Positions 22,960 to 35,315 of a DNA stretch of 64,000 bases are shown here, one piece after another. The stretch's first letter is position 1; each line of letters starts with the position of its first letter. A program made the translations under genes and the position numbers. The stretch is from Cymbidium sinense (taxonomy: Eukaryota; Streptophyta; Magnoliopsida; Asparagales; Orchidaceae), in NCBI GenBank assembly GCA_021442155.1, contig CM038214.1:56142514-56206513 (forward strand). Reading direction: 5' to 3'. The notes under the pieces are model-generated. The model worked only from the letters and a program-made list of their open reading frames with translations, did no database searches and was not told the origin of the DNA.

Positions 22960-24449
22960 ATGGATCTAATGGATCCTACTAAGGAATCAACTACCTTAGC
23001 TTTATCCACTTTAAAATCAATCAAAGATGTTCTCACTAGTTAGGATAGTTGCTTAGGTGAGTCCTTGGAACTTGTTTTGACTTCTTTTTGAGGCATGCTT
23101 TTGGTTATGTGCTCTGATCTAATCATGGAAAAGTTTCATAAGACATTTGAATTCCCTTTAGTTGGAAAGCTTACTCTTTGTAGGCCGAATCTGGAAAACA
23201 TCACCCTTTCTTTCATAGTTTAGAACTTTTAGGTGTGTTTATGATTGGTTTAATTGATCCCTGACACATTTTGATTCAGTTAACGAATGATTTGGATTAC
23301 TCACATGTTTTTGCTCATCCTTCTTATTTGGTTTACAATTGTCAAATGAGGTTGCTAAAATGGACTCCATTATTTGATATTAGGGAAGAAACTCCAATCG
23401 TTCTGGTTTGGATTTCTCTCCCCAATATACAAATTCATTTCATTAATAATCAATTCCTTTTTTACTTTGGGTGCTTTATTTGGTCGGTCATTGCAAATTG
23501 ATTAGGCAATAGCTACAAAATCTTGAACTTCTGTGCCTAAAATCCATGTTGAATTGTACATTACCAAGAAACACCCCAAAGAAATCTAGTTGGGATCTAA
23601 AAATTATGATTATATGCAGAAAGTTGATTTTGAAAATTTCCCTATCTTTTGTTCTTATTCTAAAATCCACGAGCATCATAATTATGAATGTTTCATTCTA
23701 CATGCCCACCTAAAAAGAAATTCCTATTAAGTAAACTATTATTCCTAACTCTAGGTCGACCACCATTAAATATCAAAAAGTTAGTTCAGAAAAAAAAGGA
23801 TTCATTGAATGTTCCTAATAAGGCTATTTTATCGCTTATTTCTTCTATGCAATTGAAGGTTTTTCATGTGGAAAATAATAATTTCTCTAAACTTTTGGAT
23901 GATGATTCTTTTTCCTCTAAGTCGATCCCCGCATCCTTAGCAATTTTGATTGATGAAAATAAAGCTTTAATTGAAAATATTAATGAGGATATCCGTGTTA
24001 TGCATCATTTGAATTCAATGGAGAATATGGATTTGGTTTCTCATGATATTCAGTTTTAAAGACCTAACTTTACTTTAGTTCAGGATGATTTAAATTCTCA
24101 AAAATATTTGGTATTGCTTAATAAACTGGGTATTGAAGAAGAAGGGCTGGATTTGTACACTTGCCTTCTTAATAAATCTATTTTGTCTCCCTTGCTAGCT
24201 ATACCCAATGCTCATTTGCCTTTAATAAATTTTAATGGCTTGGAAGAAAGAGAACTCACTTCAATGCAAGAGACTTCCCATAAATCTATGACTAATTTTA
24301 CTGAATCCTTCTTAGATGATGATTATATGGGAAAAGGAAATGGTTTCCAAACTTATCATGCTAAAAATAAAAAAATTGTTAAAAACTTCCCTCCCAAATT
24401 TTCCAAAAATACTAGATCTGTTGCGACCTCCCTCTCCTCTCTTAATTAA
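22960..24449 (+). pseudogene. LINE C ORF1 (DUF4283 / CCHC), broken
   Basis: A start at ATG 22960 or, in frame, 22969 aligns with the LINE B ORF1 start. A stop appears within 30 codons. The DUF4283-like core is best seen at 23110-23600 (GKLTLCRPNLENI, ILIQLTNDLDYSHVF, FDIREETPIVLVWISLP, HPKEIxLGSKNYDY). The CCHC knuckle at 23650-23691 reads CSYSKIHEHHNYEC, so its second Cys is Ser. The acidic, lysine-rich C-terminal part has open stretches of 123 and 113 codons (23688-24059, 24108-24449) and matches the equivalent part of LINE B in phrases such as VENNxFSKLLxxD and LIDENKA. Confidence 0.85.
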
Positions 24450-24478
24450 CCTTTTCTTAACACCTTTTTTATTTCCTT

Positions 24479-27400
24479 ATGTTTAATTTTTCTCATTTGG
24501 AATGTTAGAGGGATCAACACCCTCTCTATTTGTATATGTATTAGAAACCTTTGTCATATTGATAATATTTCTTTACTTATTATTTTGGAGCCTTTTATTC
24601 ATGCAAACAAAATTAACCATGTTGCTAGAATGATCGATTTCAATAAATTTTTCTTTAATATTAGTAATAAAATTTGGTGTTTTTAGAATAATTTTGTGGA
24701 GGATTCTATTCTTGATGATTTTCAACAAGTGGTCAATGCTCAAATTTCTTATGGTGACTATTTTGCTTCGGGCTCTTTTGTCTATGCATCTTGTAATTGA
24801 TCTGGTAGAAATCTTCTTTGGAAAAATTTGATGAATTTTCCTACCACTATTAATAAATGTTAGTTTGTTGGTGGGGATTTCAACATTATTTTATTCTCAT
24901 CAAATGAAGCAATGGTTGCCCTCCTAATATTCATTTCATGGAAGAATTTTTTAATATGATCCTTGATTGAAATTTGATTGATATTGGCTTTAAGGGGTTC
25001 AAATTTTACTTGGCAAAATATAAACTTTGGCAAAGGTTGGACTGGATTCTTTTTAATACTCATTGGATTACTCAATGGCCTATTACTTCTATCGATCATT
25101 TAAGAAAAAGCTTATTGGTTCATGCTCCTCTTTTAGTTTCTATTAAAGATAACTCTAAAAGATTAAAAAATTTCTCTCATTTTAGATTTCAGAACATGTG
25201 GATTCAACATATTGATTTCTTCAATGTTGTGGCTAATAATTGGAAAGCTCCCTGACATCCTCACAATTTGATTATGGGGATGATTGGTTTAAGCTTAAAA
25301 GACTTAAACAAAATCTGGGTTGGTGGGACAAGCATTACTTTAAAAACCTTTTTGCTAATATAAAAGAAAAGGAAAAATTGGTTTGTCATCTTGAAGACTC
25401 TATTATATCTGATCTTACTAAGATTAAGGACTTGACTAAGGTAAAAGATAAACTTGTTAATTTTCAAAATATGGAAGAGACTTATTGGCACCAAAAAGCT
25501 ATTAGCAAACATATTATGGATGGTGATAGAAATACTAGATATTTCCATACTTTAGTTAATAAAAAGGGAGCTGTAAATAATATTCAAAAACTTCATGATA
25601 AAAATGGAGATTGGATTACGGAGAATAATGATATTAAGGATTCAGCCATTAATTACCTCAAAAATATGCTAAATAAGACTTGCTCTTATGAAGTTATTTC
25701 TAAACCACGCTTGATTTGCTTATTATTATACTTAATGAATAGGAAATTTTTAAAGTTCTTAATAGCATGAACATAGATTCTATTACTGGTCTAGAGGGCT
25801 TCACTACCCACTATTTTTTAAAAATACTAGCCTATTATTAAAAATGTTTTGGTTGAGGTTGTTGTTGATTTTTTTAATGGTAATCCTTTTCCTAGATATT
25901 TTTCTAGCACTTTTATTATTCTCATACCTAAGAAAGATAATCCTGACTATTGGAGTGATTTTAGATCATTTAGTCTTTGCACCTTCTTCAATGAGCTGAT
26001 TTCCAAAATTCTAACCAATAGGCTCAATCCTTTACTTCATAGGATTATCTCTCTAATCCAAATTAGTTTTGCTAGAGGTAGATCTATTTTTTGATAATAT
26101 TCTGCTTGCTCACCAATTTATTCATGATTTAGATGCTAAGACTAGAGGTGGCAACATTATGTTCAAATTAGATATTACCAAAGCTTTTGATAATATCTCA
26201 TGGGATTTCCTTATCCATATTCAAATTTTTTTTGGTTTTCTGATAAATTTATCTTTTTTATTAAAAATTGTAGTAATAATGCTTGGTTTTCTATTTGCTT
26301 AATGGGGATGCCTTGGGCTTCTTTCCATCTTCCTTTGGCCAAAGATAAGGAGATCCTCTATCTCTTGTGTTATTTATTATTGTTGTTGAGTACTTATCTA
26401 GGAGCATCAATGAACTATTCTTAAACAATCCTAGTATGTATTAAAGAACTCTTGGTGGTCTTCTAGTTTCTCATTTAAGTTTTGTAGATGATTTCAAAAT
26501 TTTCTGCAATGCTTATATTCATGATATCAAGAATCTCAAGATTTTCTTAAATTAATTTGGTAGACAAAGTGGTCTATCTATTAATGATAACAAAAGCTAT
26601 TATATTATTTCATCAAGCATCTCCAATAATTAAATTAATCAAATCCTACATATCACTAACTTTAAACATCAACACCTTCCTCTTTAGTACTTGGGTGCTC
26701 CTCTTTTTAAAGGCATGAAACAATCTCATCTTTTTGATGAGTTAATTCAAAAAATTTTAAATAAATTTTTGTTTGGGAATTTCATTTACTTTCCTTTGGT
26801 GGCAGGCTCACTATTCTTAAAAGCACTCTGAATTCAATGCCTCTTTATTTGATTCAAACTATTATCCCCATAATGCTACTCTTATTAGAATTGATCGCTT
26901 GCTTGATAAATTTTTTGGGGATCCAATAATTCTACTAAAAGAATGCATTGGACTTCCTGGCATAAATGTTGTGGTCCCTTGGGTGAAGGTGGTCTCGGTT
27001 GCAAACTGATTTGTGAAGCTATTACTACCTTCTCTTATAAACTCTTGTGGAATTTTAGAAAGAATGATAGCCTTCAGGCTAATTTTATGATAAAAAAATT
27101 GCTAAGGTAAAAACCCTCTTATCTATTAAATGGGTTGTTGAACCCTTATTATCTTGGGCTATTCATTCAGGTTCTTCTTTTTTTTTGGAATGAGAATTGG
27201 ACTGACAATGGCTCTATTGACTCCCTTTTATCTACCTACTGTACTGCAGCTATCAAAGTTAACTCTTTCTAGCATAATAACACTTGGAATGAAAACTAGC
27301 TTGAGAATTATATCCCTATTTCTCTTTTAGATAACTATAGAAATATCCCAATTTTCTCAAACAAACCTGCCATAGTGATTTTGTTCTTAAAGAGGTTTGG

Positions 27401-28480
27401 AATTTTATTAGAGATAAGCAAAACTCCTCTAATGTTTTCATTAAACTTTGGAACAACATCATTCTTATTTCTTATTCAATTTTATCTTGGAGGATTTTGA
27501 ATAACTTTATTCCTATGGACTCTTTGCTCTGGAATAAAAGGTTTTATTTTCCTTCAAAGTACTACTATTACTTTCATATTGAAAATGTTAATCATGTTTT
27601 TGTCAATGGTGCTAGTGCTTCTAAATTATGGCTATGGTATGATGATTTATTTAATACCAACTACTTTCATGGCTCTCTTTCCATATATCAACTTCTTCAG
27701 GTCTGTTACCAAAAAAATTGTTAAAGGTCATATCAAAGTTCTAGTTGCTATTACTCTTATGTGGTTCATCTAGATGGACAAAAATGATGCTAAATATCAT
27801 GGTATTCCTCTGAGCCATAAAATGATTTGGATAGAACCAAAGAAAAAAATTCATGCTCTATTTTATACCAATCTTGTTAGTAACATTCATTTTAGAGGCT
27901 ATAAATTTGTGGCTAAAACATTGGGTATCATTCTACTTGATGTTGACTATTATAAGATAGTTATGATTAACCATTGGTTCAAATCAAAAGAAAATTTGAT
28001 TAAAGTGAATATTGATTATTCTGTTGCTTCCAATAAATATGGTTGTGGTGGTATTCTTAAGGATTCTAAAGGTATTATCATTTGTGTTTTTGCCTATCCT
28101 ATTAAAGCATGTTTTGTTATCTTTGTTGAGCTTATGGCTGTCAATAAAGCTATTGAAATTTGTTTGAATGAAGGTTTTCTCAACATCTAGATTGAAGTTG
28201 ATGCGCTCTTGTTTCTTGACATGCTAAACTATAATAGAAAAGGAAATGTTGATTTATTTTATCTTCTTAATCATAATAAAAATTTATTTCTCAAGTTTGT
28301 TATAAAACTTCCCATATCATTCATCAAGGTAATGCTTGTGCTGATTTCTTGGCTACTTTAGGTGCCAACTTAACTGATTTCACTTTATTTGACAATAAAG
28401 ATTTGCTTAAACTTTTAAGTGGTTTGGTTGATCTGGATAACACTGGATTACCTTATCTTAGATTACAATTTTGTTGGCTT
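24479..28480 (+). pseudogene. LINE C ORF2 (endonuclease - RT - zf-RVT - RNase H), broken
   Basis: ATG 24479 starts MFNF, and one extra T then shifts the frame before WNVRG. The endonuclease is fuller than in LINE B (FVGGDFN near 24865). A 25240-25770 stretch is open for 176 codons. RT at 25845-26560 shows KKDNPDYWSDFR, LDITKAFDNISWDF and the catalytic FVDD at 26481-26492. A zf-RVT region lies near 27400-27660 (MDSLLWNKRFYFPSK, NHVFVNGA). RNase H at 27990-28400 keeps the first Asp (VNIDYS), CGGILKDSKG, VELMAVNKAIE and HQGNACADFLATLGANL, with a TAG at 28188. It is not translatable as a whole. Confidence 0.88.
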
Positions 28481-30460
28481 GGTTTTTTCCATTGGTTTTT
28501 GATGAACCATTGCTATTGGTTCCCCTTTGTTAAACCCTTTTTGGGTTGTGGCCATTTGCTTATTTTCACTCTTGGGCCTATGCAAAGTTTTATTTTTGAG
28601 CTCTTACTTTTGGGTTGGCATGGTGGTTTCTACCTAGTGGTTCTTATTTTTTCTACCTAGGTTGTTATGGTTTTTTTGGTCTAGTGGTAGTTGTTTGCCT
28701 GGCTCGGTGATTATTATTGCTTGGTTGTTTTTGGTGACCCTCATTTGGGTGGTAGCTTTGCCTACTATTTTTTTGTATGGGGTTTGCAACATCTCTAGGC
28801 TGGTTGCTTCCTTAACTGAGTTGGATTTTTTTTCTACGGTGGGGGTTAGCTGGGCATCTTGTTGGTTGGCTGGGTTGGTTGGCTAGTTTATTCACTTTTG
28901 TTGGTGGCAGATCGGAGGGGCTATTGGTGGTCTAATTTTGTATTGGAATTGGCAAGGTGGAGGTTATTTGTTGACTATTATTTGTTCTTTTTTTGTGGAT
29001 TGGGTTTTGGTGGTTGATTTTGCTAGTTTGGGCTTATTTATTTTGGTTGTTGTTTTAGCCTCTTCCTATAATGGTCTTCCTCTCTTGGTTGCAACTACTT
29101 TCTTTTTGTTGTTATTTTCGGTTGGCTGGTTGAAGGCTATTTAGTGGCTATTGTTTTTCATTGGGATCTAGTGACTTGGTTTGGTGCATTGGCTCCTAAC
29201 TTGGCTGTGGTTATGATGCTTGCACTCATTGATATTTATCCTACTTTTTGTTGTTGGGTTTGGTGGTGTTCCTATTATATTATTGTGACTCCTGATGGAT
29301 GGATTTTAGTCTATCTTACTTATCTTTGTTCCTTTTTTTGGGATGGCTATTCACCTCAGTTGGATCAAAATTTGTGCTACTTTGGTTGGGTTTGATGGAT
29401 GTTGTTGCTTGCTTCTACCCTTTTATTGGTTGTCTTAGGTGGTTTTGGCATGTTGGATGTTGTTGGTCTTTTCATTGATTTGTATTTTTTGCTACTATCA
29501 TGGTTGGCTGGGAGGCTATGTTTACTTACTAGGTTGGTTGGCTATTTTGGTTGGCTGGGTTGGTTGGATGGGTGGCTATTTTGGCCTTCCATTCCTACTT
29601 TATTAGTGACATGTTGGTTGGCTTGCTCCTACTATGGTTCTAATCTCTTGGCTGCTGCTGCTTTTATTTTTTTGTTTTCGGTGATAGACTTGCTGTTTTT
29701 CCTGTTTGCTTGTGGAGGACATGAGCTCTTCTATTGTTTTTGTTTTTGGTCCTAGTTCTTTTTGCTTTGTGTTGTTAAGGTCATGATGCTTACTCCTATT
29801 GATGTTGTTGTTCCTCTTTAGTGGTGGCTTTGGTGGTGTTCCCACTGTACTACTATTGTCCTTGATGGTTGGTTGATTTTCTTCCTTATTGGGCTTATTT
29901 GTTTTCATGGCTTTATGGTTGGCTATTATGTCTACTGCTTAGAGGAGTTTGCAGCCTTGCAGGATGATGGACTTGGGATGATGGGCTACAAGAGGTATGC
30001 TAGCAATGATGGCCTAGATGTTTCCCTCTCTATCTTCTTTTTGCTGGTAGCACTATATATAATTGTAACACTTCTTCAAAAGTTTTGATGCTTACATATT
30101 GTTTCTCCTTGAGATGATTGTAACTGAGCCTAAGAATTTTCTTTACTTTGCTCCTTTTCTTTGCTCATACTCTTTATGCTTGCTTAATTGTACTCATCCT
30201 TTCATTAGTATGTTGCAAATTTCTTTTATAGGTTGGGAGAATCTTGCAGGTAGATCTAGCTGGTATCAAAAGGACCTAGTGAATGTTGCTTTTGCACACA
30301 TGGATATGTTGTTGTTGCTGATTTGGTTTTGCTTTTGCTTTTGTTATTGTTTTTTTTATATTATTTTAATATTTAGGGGGTTTATCTCTTTAGGACTTAT
30401 TGTAGCTATTTGAGCATTAGTTTAGGGATTTACCCCCTTTCAAGACTTTGTACTTTTCTT
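28481..30460 (+). other. LINE C 3' tail: T/G-rich region
   Basis: It is homologous to the LINE B tail and shares words such as GGCTGGGTTGGTTGGxxGGGTGGCTATTTTGGCC (B near 16325, C near 29555). The hydrophobic open frames at 28349-28660, 28662-28886, 29144-29395 and 29399-29755 follow from the T/G bias and are not preserved between the two elements. It is treated as the 3' UTR. Confidence 0.75.
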
Positions 30461-30466
30461 CATAGC

Positions 30467-30490
30467 AATAAAATTTCCCTAACTTCCTTA
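30467..30490 (+). terminator. LINE C poly(A) signal and TTTCCCTAA-like terminus
   Basis: AATAAA at 30467-30472 is followed by TTTCCCTAACTTCCTTAG and an A-run. This is the same architecture as in LINEs A and B. Confidence 0.78.
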
Positions 30491-30500
30491 GAAAAAGAGG

Positions 30501-30976
30501 AACCTAAACCCTAAGAATGCACAAAACCTTGACACGAGGAACATCACAGTCAACCATGCTCAATCTAGATATAATGATGGGGGCGAAGGCGGAAGTGGTG
30601 ATTATCGCATTGGTGGATATGGAGGTGGCAGTCGGAGCAGAGGCCATTATGGAGGCGAGAGAAGCGACGGAGGTCACAGTTGTGGTGGTGGTGGAGGGAG
30701 AGATCGGGGATATGATGGCGGATCTCGCTACTCAAGAGGCCAGGGTGGTTCTGATGGAAACTAGAGAAATTGAAAAATGGTCGATCCGATTGGCTGCTTA
30801 TAAAACTGTCTTTATAGTAGAGATGGTTCTAGTTATCTAGGATTTTTGATTTTCTCTATTCATGCTCATTTTTTATCTATGTCGTGGCTTGTGTCTTAGA
30901 AAACTTGGGGTGTTACTTGGTTGATGAAATTAAAAAGAAGAAATGTTGAATCTGAACTTCTTCTCTATTAAAAAAA
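30501..30976 (+). pseudogene. GR-RBP tail copy 3 (glycine-rich frame still open)
   Basis: From AAG 30513 to TAG 30764 the frame is open for 83 codons. It begins NAQNLDTRNITVNHAQSR, very close to the end of the RRM in plant GR-RBPs. A domain of G, S, R and Y follows (GGGSRSRGHYGGERSDGGHS, then GGGGGRDRGYDGG). There is no ATG in a fitting place and the upstream RRM is missing, so it is a 5'-truncated fragment. The shared 3' UTR runs to an A-run at 30970. It directly follows the 3' end of LINE C, which split this unit. The open frame starting at ATG 30517 is another frame of the same DNA. Confidence 0.87.
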
Positions 30977-33551
30977 GCCAAAACCCCAAACCCTAAACTA
31001 AAACTTGACCCCTAGACCTTAAACCTAAACTCTAAACTCGAAAAAAAATAATAATAAATAAAAAAAGCCCTAAACCCTCAACTAACCCTGAACCCTAAAC
31101 CCTAAATCCTAAAAAGCTAAAAACCTAAAGCTAAACTAAATAAAATAAAATAAAAACCTAAATTAAACTATAAATAAATAAATAATAACCTAAACTAAAC
31201 CATAAACCTAAACCTAAAAAGAAAATAAAATAAAAAAATAAAAACTAAACTAAAATAAAATAAATAAAATCTAAACTAAACTAGAAAAATAAGAAACATA
31301 AATAAAAAAAACTAAACTTAAAATAAAAATAAAATAAACCTAAAATAAAGTAAAATAAAAACTAAATAAAAACCTAAACCTAAAAAATAAACATAAAATA
31401 AAAACTAAAAATAAATAAAATAAATAAAATTAAGCCTTAAATTAAAAAAAATTAAACCTAAAATCAAAATAAAATAAACATAAACCTAAACTAAAATAAA
31501 TAAAACTAGAATAAATAAAACCTAAACCTTTACTTAAAATAAACTAAACCTAAACCTAAACCTAAACCCTAAATAAAATAAAATAAACTAAAAATAAACC
31601 TAAACTTAAACTAAAAATTAAATCTTAAAATAAAACCTAAAACCTAAACCTTAAAAAAAATAAAAACATAAACCTAAACCCAAAAATAAAAAATAAAACC
31701 TAAACCTAAAAAATAAAATAAAAATAAAACAAAACTAATAAACTAAAATTAAAAAACCTAAACTAAAAAAACATCAAATAAATAAACAAAAATAAAAAAC
31801 CTCAACTAAAATAAAAAAAACATAAAATAAATAAACTAAACTAAATAAAAATAAAAAATAAAATAAACTAAAATAAATAAAAAATAAACTAAATAAACCT
31901 AAACCTACCAGTTCACTTAATTTAACTAAAAAATTAAAAATTTAAAAAACAATTTAAAAAAAACCTAACCCTGAACCCTAAACTTACAACCCTAAATCCT
32001 AAACCTTAAAACCATAAACCTTAAACCCTAAACCCTAAACCCTAAACACTAAAACATTCAACCAACAACCCTAAACCCTAAACCCTAAACCATAAATCCT
32101 AAATCCTAAACTCTAAAAACCTAAAAACCTAAACCTAAAGTAAATAAAACTAACATATAAAATAAATAATAAAACCTAAGCCTTGAAAAATAATAAATAA
32201 ATAAAATAAAAACCAAACCTAAAACCTAAACTTATACCTAAAAATAAAATAAAATAAACATTAAAAATAAACTAAAATAAAATAAATAAAAACCTAAACT
32301 AAACTAAATAAAATAAAATAAACCTAAGAATAAAAAATGTAAATAAAATAAAAACTAAATGTAAAATAAAACAAAAATAAACCTAAAATACAATAAAACA
32401 AAAACTAAATAAAAACCTAAACTTAAAAAATAAACCTAAAAATAAATAAAAAATAAAGCCTAAACCCTAAATGTTTTTTTTTCAAAAAAAACTTGAACCT
32501 AAAATAAAAATAAAATAAACAAAATAAAATAAAACTAAACCTAAACTAAAATAAACTAAACTAAAAGAGATATAATCTAAACCTAAACCTAAAATAAACT
32601 AAACCTAATCCCTAAACTATATAAATTTTAAAAAATCTAAAAATAAACCTACACCTAAACAAAAAAAGTCCTAAAAATAAACCTAAAATAAAAACATAAA
32701 CCTAAAATAATAAAATAAAAACCTAAACCTTAACATAAAAATAAAAAAATAAAACCTAAACATAAAAAATAAAATAAAAATAAAACAAAACTAAAAAATA
32801 AAGATAAACCTAAACCTAAACCTAAAAAATAAACTAAAATAAAAAAACCTAAAGTAAAATAAATAAACTAAACTATATAAAAATAAAAACTAAACCTAAA
32901 TAAAAATAGAAAAATATAATAAACTAAAATAAATAAAAGTTAAACTAAATATATCAAAACCTATTGATTTACTTAATTAAAAAATGAAACCCCTCAACCC
33001 TAAACCCTAAACCCTAAACCCTAAACCCTAAACCCTAAATCCTAAACCCTAAACCTTAAATCCTAAAATTGACCCTAAACCTAAACCATAAACCTACAAC
33101 AATAAATGCTTAACCCCAAATCCTAAAAAACTCTAAACCCTAAACCCTAAACCCTAACACTAACCTTAAACCCTAAGCCCTAAATCCTAAACCCTAAAAC
33201 TCAAAATCCTAAACCCTATACTAGCCCTGAACCTTAAACACTAAACCTTAAAAACCATAAACCCTAAACCCTAAACTAACCTTATACCCTAAGCTAACCC
33301 TAAACCCTAAACCTTCAAAACCCTAAACCCCAAAGCTTAAACAGTAAACCCTAAACCCTAAAACTTAACCCTAAACCCTAAACCCTAAACCCTAAATGCA
33401 AAAACCCTAAAACCCTAAACCCTAAACCTTAAACCCTCAACCCTAAACCCTAATCCCTAACCCTGAACCCCAAACTCTAAACCTAAACTTAAAGTAATTA
33501 AATATATTAAAAAATAAACTTATACCCTAAAACCTAAAAAACCTAAACCCT
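30977..33551 (+). repeat. Telomere-like array block 5 (contains five perfect CCCTAAA units)
   Basis: The order is post-GR spacer, M1 at 31108, ATAAA block, M2 at 31911, short CCCTAAA block, M1 at 32111, ATAAA block, M2 at 32967, long CCCTAAA block. Five perfect tandem CCCTAAA units lie at 33005-33039, the longest clean run I noticed in the array. The pre-GR leader ends at 33551. There is no gene. Confidence 0.9.
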
Positions 33552-34024
33552 AAGAATGGGAAGAACCTAGATGGCAGAAACATCACTATCAACTAAGCTC
33601 AATCTAGATTTGGCAGTGGAGGAGAAGGTGGAGGTGGTTATCACAGTGGTGGTTGGGGATCTGGAGGTGCTGGTGGATATGGAGGTGGTGGTTATGGAGG
33701 CGAGAGGAGCAATGAAGGATACTACCAAGGTGGTGGCCGAGGGAGAGATTGAGGATATGATGGTGGATCACGCTACTCGAGAGGCCAGGGTGGTTCTACT
33801 AGGAACTGGAGAAACTAAAGAATGTTCTATCTAATTTGTTGCTTATAAAATTTTGTCTTTATAGTAGAGATGATTCTAGTTCTCTAGGGCTTTTGATTTG
33901 CTCAATGCGAGCTCATTTTTTATCTATGTCATCCCTAGTGACTTGGAAATCTTGGTGTGTTACTTGGTTGATGAAATGAAAAAGAAGAAATATTGAATCT
34001 AAATTTGTTCTCTAATAAAAAAAA
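33552..34024 (+). pseudogene. GR-RBP tail copy 4
   Basis: The frame from AAG 33552 begins NGKNLDGRNITIN*AQSR, the copy nearest to the family consensus at this junction. There is a TAA at 33594 and an internal TGA (RGRD*GYDGG). The normal stop TAG has become TGG, so the frame runs on to TAA at 33816. The glycine-rich part includes GSGGAGGYGGGGYGGERS. The shared 3' UTR ends in an A-run at about 34024. Confidence 0.86.
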
Positions 34025-35315
34025 TCAAAAGCCCTAAACCCTAAACTAAAACCTGAACCCTAGACCTATAACCTAAAACATACACCCTAAACTGCAAACC
34101 TTAAAAACCCTAAACCCTAAACCATAAACCCAAAACTTTAAACCTTAAACCCTAAACCTTAAACCCTAAACCCTAAAACCTACAACCCTAAACCCTAAAC
34201 CCTAAACCCTAAACCTTAAACCCTAAAAACCTAAAAAGCTAAACCTAAACTAAATAAAACCTAATAATAAACTAAATAAATAAACCTAAACATAAATAAA
34301 ATAAAAACATAAAATGAAATAAAAACCTAATCTTAAACCTAAAAATAAAAATAAACTAAAATAAAATAAATAAAAACCTAAACTAAACTAAAAAATAAAA
34401 TAAACCTAAGAATAAAAAACCTAAATAAGATAAAAACTAAACATAAAATAAAAATCGAAAAACCTAAAATAAAATAAAATAAATACTAAGTAAAATCCTA
34501 AACCTAAAAAATAAACCTAAAAATAAATAAAAAATAAAATGTAAACCCTAAACTAAAAAAATGCCTAAACCTAAAATAAAAATAAAATAAACAAAATAAG
34601 ATAAACTTAAACCTAAACTAAAATAAACTAAACTAAAATAAATACAACCTAAATAAAAAGCTAAAATAAACTAAACCTAAATACCTAAACTAAATAAAAT
34701 AAAATAAACTAAAAAGAAACCTAAACCTAAACTAAAACATAAAACATAAATAAACCTACAATAAAAGCCTAAAACTTAAACCTAAGAAAATAAAATAAAA
34801 ACTAAACCTAAACGTAAAAATAAAAAAATAAATTGAAAATAAAACTAAGCTAAAAAATTAAGCATAGACCTAAACCTAAACCTAAAAATTAGACTATAAT
34901 AAAAGACCTAAATAAAAATAAATAAACCTAAAATTAACAAACTAAACTAATTATAATAAAAAATAAACCAAAATAAAAATTAAAAATAAAATAAACTAAA
35001 ATAAATAAAAAATAAGCTAAATAAACCTAACCTTATAACTTTACTTAATTTAAAAAAATAAAAATAAAGAAAATAAAAAAAAATAAAAAACCCTAATCCT
35101 AAACCCTAAACCTTAAAACTAACCCTAAGCCCTACACCCTAAGAAACCCTAAACCTAAATCATGAAATCTTAAACCCTAAAACCCTAAACTCTAAACCCT
35201 AAACCCTGAACACTAAACCCTAAACCCTAAACCCCAAACCCTAAACTTAAACTTAAAGTAACTAAATAAATAAAAAAATTAACCTAAACCCTAAATCAGA
35301 ATAAACCTAAACCCT
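34025..35315 (+). repeat. Telomere-like array block 6
   Basis: The order is post-GR spacer (CCCTAAACTAAAACCTGAACC), CCCTAAA block, M1 at 34230, ATAAA block, M2 at 35039, CCCTAAA block, then the pre-GR leader (ACTAAATAAATAAAAAAATT near 35269). There is no gene. Confidence 0.88.

Larger units (their letters stand above)
22697..30490 (+). mobile_element. LINE C: near full-length, degenerate L1-type retrotransposon
   Basis: This element of about 7.8 kb has ORF1 (22960-24449), ORF2 (24479-28480) and a 2-kb T/G-rich tail. The poly(A) signal is at 30467 and the terminus reads TTTCCCTAACTTCCTTAGAAAAAG. It is the closest relative of LINE B. It splits a telomere-like unit exactly between the pre-GR leader (left) and GR-RBP copy 3 (right), and AACCTAAAC is present on both sides, consistent with a target-site duplication. 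The RT catalytic FVDD box survives, but stops and frameshifts throughout make it inactive. Its 5' end has ~95 bp before the CCCCTTTCCCCCC tract at 22794 that LINE B lacks. Confidence 0.92.
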
